Notes: generated by a model not told the origin, from the sequence alone. A DNA stretch of 64,000 nt from Gonocerus acuteangulatus (GCA_946811695.1 OX328132.1:53696359-53760358); one strand, 5' to 3'. Shown: positions 42,660 through 53,934, numbered from the stretch's first letter. Numbers and translations are program-made.

Positions 42660-42900
42660 CCTGTACTCCGGGCGGCCTTGTTGTCGTCGAGTGGGTCTCA
42701 GGCTCTAACTCACGGGACCGTCATTAAAATTAATCACTCAAAAAATACGGAGCGGATTGGCGGGCGGGTTTCGAACCCGTACCTGGGCCTATGATAAACG
42801 CAAGGCCCCGATTTTTTCCGTAATTGCCGTAATGATGTAATCGGTAGCTCGACGGGCAGCTCGCTTCCTTCCGACACAGAGGAGTCTAAAAATTACCTAA
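42660..42900 (-). repeat. Possible fourth tRNA-like SINE, minus strand
   Basis: The minus strand has GGCCCAGGTACGGGTTCGAA.ACCCGCC, a good B-box, preceded by GAAGCGAGCTGCCCGTCGAG-CTACCGATTACATC. Only one copy is visible in the window, so it could also be a tRNA-derived relic of another kind. Confidence 0.4.
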
Positions 42901-43065
42901 CCTGCCTTACGTGGAACGATCGGGAAAATTTTAAAACATTTGGGACTTCTGATTTTGGATTTGGCCAAACCAAGTTTAACCAAAATTAAACCAAGTTTAA
43001 TTTCTAAAGGACAATAACATTGGCACTAGCGCGAAAAGATGTTTGCATGGTGTTTGTGCGTGTTT

Positions 43066-43069
<4 letters not shown>

Positions 43070-43106
<37 letters not shown>

Positions 43107-43288
43107 GATGATATATATATATATATATTTAGATGAAATTGTTTTTTCTCCAACGGTTGTTCTTATCTCCTACTTCATCCTGCGATATTTCGATTAATTC
43201 CTCTTCATCTTCCTCAGTTTTTATTTATTTATTTAAATTTTAACGTCAATTTATTATTAACTATGCATTTTAGGACAGGTTATCTATG
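43070..43288 (+). repeat. ~190-bp direct repeat, copy 2
   Basis: Nearly identical to 35898-36090 but with an extra TTTAGATGATATATA segment in the TA run, and ending at GGTTATCTATG instead of running into a SINE. Confidence 0.9.
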
Positions 43289-43656
43289 CAAGTTCGGATC
43301 AAGTGGGGTTCTGTCATATAATGCATTATATTGACTTAATGCGGCGTATTAAGCGCCTTATGTGGCAATAAAAAAGAGGTAAGAAATTGGCTATTCTAGT
43401 ACACCGAAATTTAAATTGCACTGCTGTGTGATTGTGATCGGAGGTAAAATCAATATAACGGCAGATAAGTGCGAATGGCGAAACATAGCATCCTCAGGCC
43501 ATTTTAGTACCTTGCGTCGGAAGAAGATTTTATTTATGTTTTTGTAAATGCTGTACAGAACATGGATTATAAGCATAAGAGTAAATTTGAACTTGTTTCA
43601 GTAGTAGCAAAGTAAATTTTATTATATACAGGTACAAATAAGAGATACTTGAAATG
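43289..43656. other. Intronic, nothing recognised
   Basis: No gene or repeat identified. Confidence 0.35.
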
Positions 43657-44570
43657 TCTATATATATAAAAATCACGTGTATTTCTGTTTTTCTGTTTGT
43701 CTGTTTGTTTGTTCCTTATACAAATCCACACCGTTTGACCGATTTTGACCAAACTTGGAATAATGGTAGGTCTTGATACGAGAAATCTCCTAGGCTAGGT
43801 CAAAAAAATCTACCAGCTGTCTGTGTGTATGTTTGTACCTTATACAAATCCACACCGTTCATCCGATTTTGACTAAACTCGGTACACATGTAGATCATAA
43901 TCTGGGGAGTGTCGTAGGCTAAGTCAAAAACGTCTACCAGCTGTCTGTCTGTATGTTTGTCCCTTATACAAATCCACACCGTTTGACCGATTTTGACCAA
44001 ACTTGGAATAATGGTAGGTCTTAATACGAGAAATCTCCTAGGCTAGGTCAAAAAAAATCTACCAGCTGTCTGTCTGTATGTTCGTCCCTTATACAAATCC
44101 ACACCGTTCGTCCGATTTTCTAAAATAAACTCGGTACACATGTGGATCTTAACCTGGGGAGTGTCGTAGGCTAAGTCAAAAACGTCTACCAGATGTCTGT
44201 CTGTATGTTTGTTCTTTATACAAACCCACACCGTTTGACAGATTTTGATCAAACTGGGTACACAGTTTGGTCTTAATCAGGGGATTGTCATAGGCCAGGC
44301 CAAAAAGTCTACCAGTTGCTGTCTGTATGTTTTTTGCAAATAAAAATCCACACCGTTAGACCTATTTTTACCAAACTTGGCATACATGTATGTCTTGATA
44401 TGGGGGGTGTTATAGGTTAGGTCAAAGTCGTCTAGGACTCCCAGTTGGGAGGTCACGGGTTCGAAACAGTTACAGATTTATTAGATTTTAATAATATTCA
44501 TTTGGTTTCTAATTTATTTAGGCTGTTCTATATGCAGAAAGTAGGTCATGGCACCCCGGGTAACAGCTAG
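43657..44570 (+). mobile_element. Helitron-like element, plus strand, 914 bp
   Basis: Begins TCTATATATATAAAAATCAC and ends CCCCGGGTAACAGCTAG followed by T. Both ends match those of the minus-strand copy at 10609-11076. The interior is six ~121-bp units with landmarks near 43749, 43871, 43991, 44113, 44246 and 44369. Sequence after the array (TCGAAACAGTTACAGATTTA, GCAGAAAGTAGGTCATGGCA) also matches 10620-10760 inverted. The base before the TC is G rather than the expected A. Non-autonomous. Confidence 0.7.
43700..44400 (-). repeat. ~121-bp tandem array with two-unit higher-order period
   Basis: Units alternate between a type with CCAAACTTGGAATAATGGTA (43750, 43990) and a type with TAAACTCGGTACACATGT (43870, 44120), so ~241 bp was duplicated as a block. 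The remaining units are diverged. Confidence 0.85.
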
Positions 44571-44704
44571 TTTACAATAAATTTCCCTAAGCTTGGATAC
44601 AATCCGTCAGCTAAGCGACTGCACATAATATTATATACATTAAAATTAAAAAAAAAAAAAAAAAAAACAATGTAAGAGATTTGAGATAATGTAGAACAAA
44701 TAAA

Positions 44705-45146
44705 TAAGTAAAACAAAAATTGATCCTCCTTATTCTTGATAATCAAATTTAAAAGTCACTGCCTCTTTGACATAATGGTAGAGTTTTGAGTAGTCCTCGC
44801 CGATTTAATTGTCTGTTCCTTTCATGTGGGTTAATCTATTTTTGGGGAAGATGTTTACTTTTATCACGGTTAGGATTGGACAAACAGCTAGGAAATGGAT
44901 ATCTTCGGGCTGGTTCATGTTGGAAAGAAAGCAGAAGGCAGTATCATCAGAACTCCAAGGCTTCTTGTTCAGGTTTAGGGTTTCTGTTCCCATGATGGTT
45001 CTTATCATTTGAAGACTGTTCGTGTCGGTGACATAAGATAGCAGTTTACATTCGAATTTCAGAGTTTTATAGGTGGTGTGGAACTGTGCGGTTGTTAGTC
45101 TGTCCAGTAGCTTCTTTTTCTCTTGGGAGTCAATGCTACTTAACAA
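44705..45146 (-). pseudogene. Non-LTR retrotransposon C-terminal relic
   Basis: The minus-strand frame reads SIDSQEKKKLLDRLTTAQF, TLKFECKLLSYVTDTNSLQM, then CFLSNMNQPEDIHFLAVCPI-LTVIKVNIF. C-x..N-x-PEDIxHFLxxCPxL is the C-terminal zinc-knuckle region found after the RT/RNase H of insect non-LTR elements. After a stop, a +1 frame gives EDYSKLYHYVKEAVTF-KFDYQE-stop, a normal tail, so a frameshift is present. Upstream domains are absent. Confidence 0.55.
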
Positions 45147-45863
45147 TACTTAATTTATAGTAAGGCTGTATTTGAATTTTTAGTTACAGAGTGAAATTAA
45201 AAATAACATATTTCTCAGATGTACATTAAACTTACTTCCCAATTGGTTTGGACTCAGCGGATTTTCGTTACTGTATGTATAAGTACGTTTGTGTTTATGT
45301 TAATCTTACTTGATTCAGAGTCAGAATTTTAATAATTTACATTATTTTACTTATTTTTATTATTCTTATAAGATAAAGGTCCATGATTAAAGTATTTTTT
45401 CATTTATTCATTCTATATAGAGATAATGAAAAACATTGGGACTACAAGCTAAGTGGATATTGTTCATCTTAATAGCGATGGTTACTTGAGAGCTTGGAGT
45501 TGTTAAGTGTAATCCAGAATGGAGTGTATTCGGTAGAAATGGATTAAGAGAGGGATCGATCCAGAGAACTCCTCGTCAGGTGTCAGAACTCCGTTCCTGT
45601 TCTGTGTTAATATCGTGTTTGCACGGAACTCCGCCGCTAGTTCATACGAGTTTTCATTAAATCTGAATTCTCATCGTTTCAATTCGCAACCTCATATATC
45701 CAATGAAGGATCATTCTCATAAATTTCAACTGAACTATTAAGGGTCATATTTGAACTTTACACAATCGATTCAAATTGTAACAAAAAAAATTCTCCCAGG
45801 AACTGCATTGTCATCAGTGTGTTTACATATAATACTGTACTTTGGAAAACTTAATAAAAACTC
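45147..45863. other. Intronic, nothing recognised
   Basis: Local higher-GC patch 45560-45660 without features. Confidence 0.3.
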
Positions 45864-46847
45864 TTAAGAGGTAATTCTTACTTGTGTAATTAAAATCAAA
45901 GTCATTCTCTCCAATTTATGAAGAACAAACCAATCAATATTCTTGAATTCTTTATGTCCTAAATTGTATATGGGATGCTGAAGTATCCAGAAAAAATCAG
46001 TTTATAATAGCGGCACTCTGTCCGGCGAACGGAAACTCTTTTTTCACGGCCGATAGTCTGGAGGCGGGAATAGTTAATCAATAACCAAAAACTAAAATGA
46101 TTTTGAACGAAGAAGGTAAAAACTAGTGACGTATGTAAGATTTTTAAGAAGTATTTTTTCGAAAATGGTAAACAATTCTTTATTTTCTATTAAACAATCC
46201 GTCGAAAATCGTTATAATTCAAAGCATAAAAAAAAATAAAAAAATAAAAAAAAAAAAATACGTACTTTACAAGCAAATATTATTAGGAAGCTACAGATTT
46301 ACCAGACCTTCTTTACTGGTATGAATGTCAATAACAAAAAATATATTTGTTACTAATATATATATAAAGTAACATTAAGTTCGTTAAATGTATTCTCTAC
46401 TTATAGCTACTAAAGTCATAACATCATTTAGGAAAGCAAATGTTATATGTAGTAGGAATTTTGAATTGAAATTGCACTAGTTAAAATGACTGGTCTGGTA
46501 AATCTATTGTTAAATTTGAAGTTGATCTGGCGGAAATTGAAGGCGCGCTAGCTTATCGCTCGATTTGAAAAACAGTTTTGAAAAAAATACTTTAAAGTTT
46601 AATGTACTGAAATGCTCCTTTTTAATTTTTTTCATAATGTCTTGTAATAAAGATAAAAAAAAATGGTTTTTAATTTTGAAATGTATAGAAGGAATGGTAG
46701 TAAATTTAAAGGCACATTTAAACGATTTTTCCGCCACATAAACGCTCTTGGATATCATTTTGAATAGTTAAGAAAGAGCATTTAGGCCCATAAAAAAAAA
46801 AAAAAAAAAATGGCAAAATAAAAGTTACAAGGTAGTAGTGCCCCTTC
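45864..46847 (+). mobile_element. TTAA-flanked DNA transposon, copy 2, with nested insert
   Basis: Collinear with 6857-7689: left TTAAGAGGTAATTCTTACTTG, then GGGATGCTGAAGTATCCA, TTTTTTCACGGCCGATAGTC, GATTTTTAAGAAGTATT and AAAATGGT.AACAATT, ending with GTAGTAGTGCCCCTTCA. It is interrupted at 46295-46505 by an unrelated 211-bp element. Confidence 0.7.
46295..46505. mobile_element. 211-bp insertion with short TIRs, nested
   Basis: AGATTTACCAGACC (46295-46308) is exactly inverted at 46492-46505. The segment is absent from the homologous position of the copy at 6857-7689. Target duplication unclear. Confidence 0.7.
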
Positions 46848-47929
46848 ATGTTTTGCCTTCTCTAGAACGTAACCTACACTTTTTAGACTTAAGGTGCGTT
46901 TGTGTATGGGTGTGTATATATGTATAATGTAAGTATATAAGACAATGTAATGTATATATGTAATGTTTGTAATGACTATATAAAATGTAAGGTGTACATC
47001 GCCATATAGCGGAACACCAAGAAATAAAATAAATAAAAATATCAGAGAGAAATTCTGACTAATGGAAACCATGTAGAATTTATGTCTGACATAAATTCTA
47101 CATGATTTGCATTAGTCAGAATTTCTCTCTTAGCACCCTTAGAAGTATAGTTTTCTAAGGGGGTCCTATGAAAATTTATGACACAGCCTTTCTTTTGTAG
47201 GAAATTTAAAGCTTAATAAATGATGAAGATATTAAGGGAAATATACGAAAATTCCTAAGCTGCTCATGTCTCTTGATAAACTTTTTTGTTTGTTTTGTTT
47301 TTATTACTAGGTGATTTCGAGCCTAATAACTCGATCAGTACTGACGATATGCGATTTGTGCCATTTGATTTCTATTTTGATACATTTTATTGCGATTAGA
47401 ATGAACATGGGAGTCACTTAAGAATCTCAACTTCTGAACGCGCACGTGTTACACGCAGCTAGGTTAATCCTCAATCAAATCGAACATAATGGAAATGTTC
47501 GGAGAAATGAGATTAAGCCCTTTTTTTGAGGCATTTCCCCTTCAGATCAGCTATTTGGACACAAGCGAAGACAATGTTTTCGACGACTTAAAGGTAAAAT
47601 AAGACGAGGCCTTATCCGATGGCTTGCAACCATTTGGTGATCTAATAGAGGAACATACACACATGAAACTAAGATTGACGGCCTAGGTTGGAGCTAAGAG
47701 AAACTTTAACGCATAGGAATGGAATGCAACGAAGAATAGGGGATTCAAAAGACTTCTCACGCTGGTAAAATCAATATCAGGAAATACAGGTACAGCGGTC
47801 ACATCAGGAAATGTTGGAAAATTGGGGTGACGTGAGTAATTCGTAATGAATGTGTGAACTATATCAGGGTATGATAATCTATAATCTGTATACAACTTAT
47901 GGTCAAAATATTGAGAGTTGTGGATCCGC
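46848..47929. other. Intronic, one hairpin, otherwise unassigned
   Basis: Contains the hairpin at 47044-47130. No coding recognised. Confidence 0.35.
47044..47130. repeat. 87-bp near-perfect hairpin
   Basis: AGAGAGAAATTCTGACTAATG and CATGTAGAATTTATGTC are followed by their reverse complements, with a small internal mismatch bulge and essentially no loop (centre near 47086). Confidence 0.9.
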
Positions 47930-48240
47930 TGGTGGCTGTTGTCTCATAGAACCATCTGGAATCCGCTGAGAACCCCTTCAGTGGATTTAGCGACCCCTTT
48001 CCACTCAAGAAACAAGCTCTCGCGGCGGGTCACTATCTGCTGAAGGGCTTTTGAAAAGTTTAGGGTTTTTAATAGCGTGAGCTGAGGGCCTCCCCCTCTA
48101 GGGCCGTCAGTCTGCTAGTGCGACAGCTGACGAGCTAGCCACCACCCTTGCTTTATTCCACCCGGCAGATACTGTCAGCCCAACTTATCTCTACTCTTCC
48201 AGCTCAGCTGAGCGCCCTTCGATCAAAATGGTTAATTTTT
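47930..48240. other. GC-richer intronic patch
   Basis: Contrasts with the AT-rich surroundings; no long ORF, no repeat recognised. Could be an old element or conserved non-coding DNA. Confidence 0.3.
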
Positions 48241-48765
48241 ATATCTCAGAATTCACGCCACAACTTTTGGAGCGTGAAATTTAACCAATAACCCCATTGT
48301 TGTAAGTTTTATTCATTTACTCTCAATGCCCATATCTCTTATTACAATACCAATGCTGTTTTTTTGAAAGTTCATTTTATGTTATATAAGCTAAATTCGG
48401 AAATGTTACTCGTCGTTCAGATACAGGATTTGCTCAAATTTATTTTGAATAACGAATATTTCATTTTATTTGTTTTAAGGGCTTCGCATCTACAGCTTAT
48501 AAAATAGATAATTGATTTTCATCATGTTAAAATTTTTCCAATTTACATTTAAGCTGAAAGAAAATATATATACATGTACATAAAACAAGCATTTGGAAAT
48601 TAATAAAAATAATATAAAACACAATTCATTTTTAAAATAGTAAAAATAAAGTACGTTAGCTTAATAAAATCATATTCATAGGCCAATAAAATAAACAATT
48701 GAAATTGAACGCACAAGGAGCAGAAGAAAGATTGGCTAGATTTCTTTTGCACAAATTAGTGTTCT
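48241..48765. other. Intronic, nothing recognised
   Basis: AT-rich. Confidence 0.35.
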
Positions 48766-48958
48766 TTAAATATAGTAATATAATGTAGATGTGAGGGCTA
48801 CCTCAAGTAATGTGAGTAAATCTTGTGTCTTGAGTAAATTGTTTCGTCTTTTGCAGTCTGTTAGTATGTGTTTCATTGTCAGGGCAAAGTTACATTGTGA
48901 GCATATGAGTGATATGTATTCTACGCCTGGTTATGACAACTTGGTCTCTTCTGTTTAA
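48766..48958 (-). pseudogene. Non-LTR retrotransposon C-terminal relic
   Basis: The minus strand reads RRDQVVITRRRIHITHMLT, then after a frameshift CNFALTMKHILTDCKRRNNL, LKTQDLLTLLEV..stop at 48766. RRDQVV.TR.RI.ITH and LTxKHILTxC match the 2754-3103 relic closely, so both may derive from one family. Confidence 0.65.
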
Positions 48959-49727
48959 AGAAAAATGATTTTAATGCCAGGATAAGGAATAAAAAAGTAA
49001 AGAATAAATATGTTTTATTCTTTATTCGAAAAGAAGAAGCGGCAGAAGACCAATAAATAAAAATTAACATAAACGTAAATTAAATAAAATCGTTCGACGT
49101 TTTACGCATCCTCAGTAGCCTACAAATAAATAACCCTATTTATGACGTGGAGCTTTTAGCAATAGATTAGCCTAATTTCCATTTAGCTGTAATGATTTTT
49201 AGGCTCTTGAAGAGGCATCCGAGGATGCGAAGCGTGTATTTATGTTAATTTTATTTTTGAAACCCCCTGGAAGCCGGGAATGTGTCAGTCGAAACGTTGA
49301 TTATCACCACATCGACGCGATGTTTTACAGAAATTCTTAAAAAATTATGCAAATTATTTCATACGTTGGCAAGCGTGTTATTGAACAATATTTACAGTTG
49401 TGATGTTTTTCTTCACTCTGCATTTGAGAATAGAGTCAAATAATCTAAGGAAATAAGATTCTGTCAAATATGGCTGAGAAATATCCATGTGACTCTCTTG
49501 ATGTGAGAGGATAGAAGATCTGTCAGAAAATTGAAGCGTGTCAGAAAACATCCTTAAAATTATATTTATATCTTGCAGAAGGTCAAATTTTATACAAAAG
49601 ACTCTCTTTCTTCGGTACTCCTTTATTTTAATTAACATGTTTCTCGTCTTTATTACACCTCTTCAGGAGTACTTAAAATAATATATAATTAAAAACATAC
49701 ACCTCCGAGAACCTTCCATAGTGGGTT
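48959..49727. other. Intronic, with diverged GAAACG-type tails
   Basis: Around 49070-49120 (minus) and 49200-49300 (plus) are GAGGATGCG..AACG and CCCCTGGAAGC..GTCGAAACGTTGAT words resembling retroelement tails. The 86-codon minus ORF at 49378-49638 is unrecognised. Confidence 0.35.
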
Positions 49728-49773
49728 TTATTAAATTAAAAAATATTAGATAAGATATTTTTTAATTTAATAA
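49728..49773. repeat. 46-bp AT hairpin
   Basis: TTATTAAATTAAAAAATAT, 8-base loop, exact reverse complement. Confidence 0.85.
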
Positions 49774-50652
49774 ACAAATCGGCATTTACTCCAAATATAT
49801 CGATTTTTACCACTATCTTATAATAAAAGCCTTAGAATTGTACAACAAATTGTAGAAATCTACGTCAAAGGCATATTTATCTCACTCTATAAAGTGATTT
49901 CATGGAATGTGAAATCATCTCATCACTTTACTGTCGCTGTTTTAATATAAAACCCATTCAAAATCAATTTCACGCCTTTTAATGAAACTTTCATTATACA
50001 CTCTTTTATATTCAGGATTTCAGCTCAATTTTTCCACATTCTTCCATTACAAATTTTCTTTCAGAAGGCAACCAGGGTTATAAGGCTTGCAGGGTTATAA
50101 TTCTATTTTTTACATGCTCATTCATATATTAAACGAGCCCTGTATCCTTCTAGATTAATACCTACCTATTTTGGTTACCATTGGACTATTTAGATATCCA
50201 AATCTTGCGGTTAAAAAAAATAAAAATAAATAAATATCTTACTTTTTCCTGCTGATAAATTTCAGCAATCAACAGAAAAATTATCACTTGTCAGAAATTG
50301 TTGCAATAAATTTCTGTGTAAGTACTCTTTCCGTACTATAATTTCGTACTAAAATAACACAAATTGTGGATGACCGACCACAATAAAATTCTATATATTT
50401 TCTTTTTCAAAACTTCACGTAGCTTCTATGAATTGCCCATTGCCCATTGTAATGAGTAAAATCAATTACTGTATGCTAATGAAAGTAGACCATTAAACCG
50501 GAAATTTATTCTTTTAAATGGAACATGCCTATTTCCCACAGATTCGGATTTTATATTTAAACTTTTATTTTAAAATGTCTTTAAAAAATATAATTTTAGA
50601 CCTCTGTTTCACCTTTGAAATTGCTAATATTGAACGTTTTTCTTTAGCCTGC

Positions 50653-50655
<3 letters not shown>
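49774..50655. other. Intronic, nothing recognised
   Basis: AT-rich. Confidence 0.35.

Positions 50656-50706
<51 letters not shown>
50656..50706. repeat. (TA)n microsatellite
   Basis: TA run of about 50 bp. Confidence 0.95.
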
Positions 50707-50710
<4 letters not shown>

Positions 50711-51300
50711 AGACCTTGAAATTTTGAGTTGAAAATTTTGTCTCAATGATTAAAATATCTTTTATTTCCCTAACCATCGGAAGAGGAGAATGCGGGCCAG
50801 AATTGCAGCAGGAATTCACTTTTGTGAATTTGCCAAAAAGGGAATTATTTCAAAAATAAAACTTGTTTTCTTTATTTTGCAAGTTTTCTTTTGTGTAAAT
50901 ATAAAAAATAATTATAAATGTGCAATATTTTCTCCTTTAAACCTCGTCACTGGTATTCTGTTCTTCTCAAATTGTTCCGATATCTCTCTTCACTAGTGTT
51001 CTGATGGCTACCTTTATATTTTGCCCAAATTCTATTGAGCTTCATCAGATGTTTTGATCTTGTAATTAGCAGGTTTCTTTTTAGTTATTTATTTGAAATA
51101 TGTTCATACATCAACTGTACAATCATCAAGTTCGTTGACACAGATATATTATATATACTTTGATCACAACAGGAAAAGTAAAACAAAATGAAAATAATAC
51201 AGTATTTGGAAGAAGCCAACTATTGTCGGCACTTCCAGAGGTGATTAAATAAATAATTTAATGATCAGAACAAGATCGGCTAAGTAAGTATATCTCCGGG
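50707..51300. other. Intronic, downstream side of the Jockey-like relic
   Basis: Includes the sequence expected for the relic's 3' UTR on the minus strand; nothing else recognised. Confidence 0.3.
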
Positions 51301-51556
51301 CTACTGTCTCTTAAGCCGCCTGGGAGGATTGTCTGGGTGGGATTGGGAAGATAAGGATAGGCCTTCAGGATTAGGGTGATGAGACAACTTAGAGTGGAAC
51401 GTTAGGAAACGGATTTTTGCAAGGTCAAGGACAAATGGGATGTTAAGGTCATTGTAAAGAGTTTTGTTGGATAAATAGAAATAGTCATTTAAGGTTTTAC
51501 GAAGAACTTTTTTCTGGAAGTACGTAGCCGATAGGCTGTGCAGCGGTGCCAGAACG
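51301..51556 (-). pseudogene. Jockey-like retrotransposon RT C-terminus
   Basis: A continuous minus-strand frame: LSATYFQKKVLRKTLNDYFY, LSNKTLYNDLNIPFVLDLAK, IRFLTFHSKLSHHPNPEGL, ..PPRRLKRQ-stop. xNxTLxxDLxIPxVxxxxxxxxxxFxxxLxxHPNP..L...RRLKR is the classic end of Jockey-clade reverse transcriptase ORFs. There is no stop within it, so it is relatively young, but upstream of ~51556 the homology ends abruptly (5' truncation or rearrangement). Confidence 0.8.
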
Positions 51557-52208
51557 ATGTGAGAAGTGCACTCACCCCCAGGTGGCTCTCACCTCGCGAC
51601 GACATACGGATACAGACATCGGGGAAATGAGGAAACACATCAAAATAAGTCCAGAGGAAGAATCCAGGAAGCAACCAGCCTATTAGTTCTCCCAAGCCTT
51701 TGGAGAGAGAAACGGAACTGAACAAATTGGCCTATTTATCAGTTTGTCATCAAGAGGTTTAGGCTAAGGTAGAGCTCCCGGTGTAGATGGAGCTCGGAGC
51801 AGGTGGAGAGAGCTCGGATGAGAGTAAAGAGCTACTAATGACTCACAGCCGTTGTTGGTTAGTGTAGAACACAACTTATAATTGGCCTGCATCCAATTTG
51901 GAGGACGAACTGCTTCCTCCTCGTCAATCCAGCCGATTTCAATTATGTCACAGAGACGGAAACCGTCTCACAGTCTCGGTGACAACTTGACCGAGAAACA
52001 TTCCCACCCTTCAGGACGTTAGTGTTCTAGAAGGGATCGGCTGGAGGAAAAAAGTGTCAGAGAGTTGGATTTTAATCAAGATGACAGATGGTGTAGATTT
52101 CTAACTTTTCGTGTCCTGGAAAGAAAGTATTAATTCAAATGAGTTTAAATTCCACCTAAAAAGAAGAGATCGTTTTTACTCTTTTCTGAATTTAACACTC
52201 AATAACAA
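51557..52208. other. GC-richer intronic stretch, unassigned
   Basis: The adjoining minus frame (51489-51725) is in a different frame from the RT relic and has no recognised domain. 51780-52050 is relatively GC-rich. Confidence 0.3.
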
Positions 52209-52736
52209 CACAGGCACACCTTAAAAAAAGTGGCCTGTTTCAAAGACACCATACATGTATTCTTATGTATTTCGACACACTGAATCCGAATCCGGAGTCT
52301 GTTTGACGTCAAGGGCATTTGAAGGTCAAATTTCGAATGAAGTCGTTTAAGCAGAAATAACTAGAGCTTTTTGAGGGTCGCTAAATGCGAATCCGGGGTC
52401 TGTTTCACTCCATCGGCGCAAAATCAGCACTTACTAACGTACTAGTCTAGTTCTATGAAACCACATAATCGTATTTTTTGTATTGGAACATAAATTAACC
52501 TTGAAATTACCTCAAGGTCTATAATAGAAAAAAAGGACGTGAAACGTATTTGCAAAGTAAGCATATTTTCCTTGATTTTGCGCCGATGGAGTGAAATAGA
52601 ACCCGGATTCAAATTCAGTGACCCTCAAAACCTGATGTGCAGGGTCAAATGGACTTCGGATTCATATATTCAACGTAAGATTATATGTATGGTGTCTTTG
52701 GAACAGACCATTTTTTTTAAATTTTGTGTGCCTGTG
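52209..52736. mobile_element. 528-bp element with ~230-bp inverted arms
   Basis: Ends CACAGGCACAC.. and ..GTGTGCCTGTG. The arms share TTTAAAAAAA.TGG.CTGTT, CAAAGACACCATACAT, GAATCCG.A.TC and GAGGGTC.CT.AAT, plus CACTCCATCGGCGCAAAATC. GAATCCG..GTCTGTTT occurs twice per arm. No clear target duplication. Confidence 0.8.
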
Positions 52737-53697
52737 GGCATTTCATTTCAAAAGAAAAATAGTCTAAATTCTCCATATGAAACACTATTATTGCACTGAA
52801 CAAATGTTCAAAGATCGTGGTTACAAACTTTTGCGCCATATGTAACAACTGGCACCGCTAAAGCTCTGAAGACCTATCCTCGATAATAGATAAAATCATT
52901 CTCTTCCTCAAAGACAAAAAATTATGAGATAAAATACAGGATCATGACGTTAGGTAAACACAATAATTATTGTAAAATATCTCAAAATATTTTTTGTGCA
53001 CATACGTTTTTTTTTGCCCTACGGTAGAACGATTTATTTGTTAAAGCGAGCGCCATAATTTTTGGTTCATTGCAGATATGTCTTTACATAATTAAATAGA
53101 ATATACATTGCGAAAAATTAATATAAAAAAACGAATTGTAAAAATAAGCTCAAATGTTTTTTTTTTGTGCATCGGCTGTCCAGGCCATTAGCACTGCTCG
53201 AATAGTGTTTCAGAAATGAAGATGATACTATAATCAAATGTAAAATTGTCATATAATACAAAAACAAGTAGAAAAAGGAAAAAAGAACAAGAAAAAATTA
53301 TTGAAATCAGAACTTCTTCTTAATGTTTTTCGTGTTCTTCATTTTCTTTGTTATTTGTTATATCATCAAAATGTATGGATAACACAGAGTTCATCAATTC
53401 CTCCTTGTAAAATTTTTCAACGGGGTGATCAGTTTTGTCTCGGGTAAGGAATGTGCTTATTTATTTTCTTCTCAGGATCGCCGTTGATTCAAAACTTCAA
53501 AAATTTAACCTGGACCATTATTTAGCTTTTTACCTAAATATTCTCACAAAAAAAAAACAACACTTTTAGATAGCATTATCATTGTAGATAAGCTCATCCC
53601 AAATAAGATACATTGTAGCTTAGAACGAGCACGGAAGGAAGTGAATAACAAATGCAGTCTTTGAGGGTGTTTGTTTTGAAAGGGGCCACTTTGTGGT
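52737..53697. other. Intronic, one SINE tail, otherwise unassigned
   Basis: AT-rich; includes the fragment at 53157-53200. Confidence 0.35.
53157..53200 (-). repeat. SINE 3'-tail fragment
   Basis: T-tract, GTGCATCGGCTGTCCAGGCC, ATTAGCACTGC. Confidence 0.65.
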
Positions 53698-53934
53698 TTG
53701 GCTTCTACATTAAAAGGAGATGGAGGCTGGGAGTCAATCAGGAGTGCCTTTGACGGCAGGATAGTAGGAGTCGGGGGCCGGTGGTTCTTTGTGGCGAACA
53801 ATAGGCCTAAAGTAAAGCTGGCCTATGGAGGGCAGTGTTTGCTGGGTCGGCCAGCAAGTCGAGCCATCTACCAGTTCCATTCTCTCCTAGCAGATAATCC
53901 CTGGGCTGGGGATCCTGTGGTCAGCTCCAGGTGA
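53698..53934 (+). other. Unrecognised GC-rich 78-codon frame
   Basis: The + frame (MASTLKGDGGWESIRSAF..GVGGRWFFVANNRP..) lies in a GC-rich patch that also has an antisense frame. No domain recognised, no splice context; more likely an old repeat than an exon. Confidence 0.2.

Noticed and set aside
43567..44252. Three minus ORFs with similar MVKIGQTVWICIRDKHTDRQ-like proteins, considered a gene family
   Set aside because: They are translations of the 121-bp tandem units; similarity follows from the array.
43670..44440. Regular repeats considered as a CRISPR array
   Set aside because: Eukaryotic context, contiguous ~121-bp units with no unique spacers, inside a Helitron-like element.
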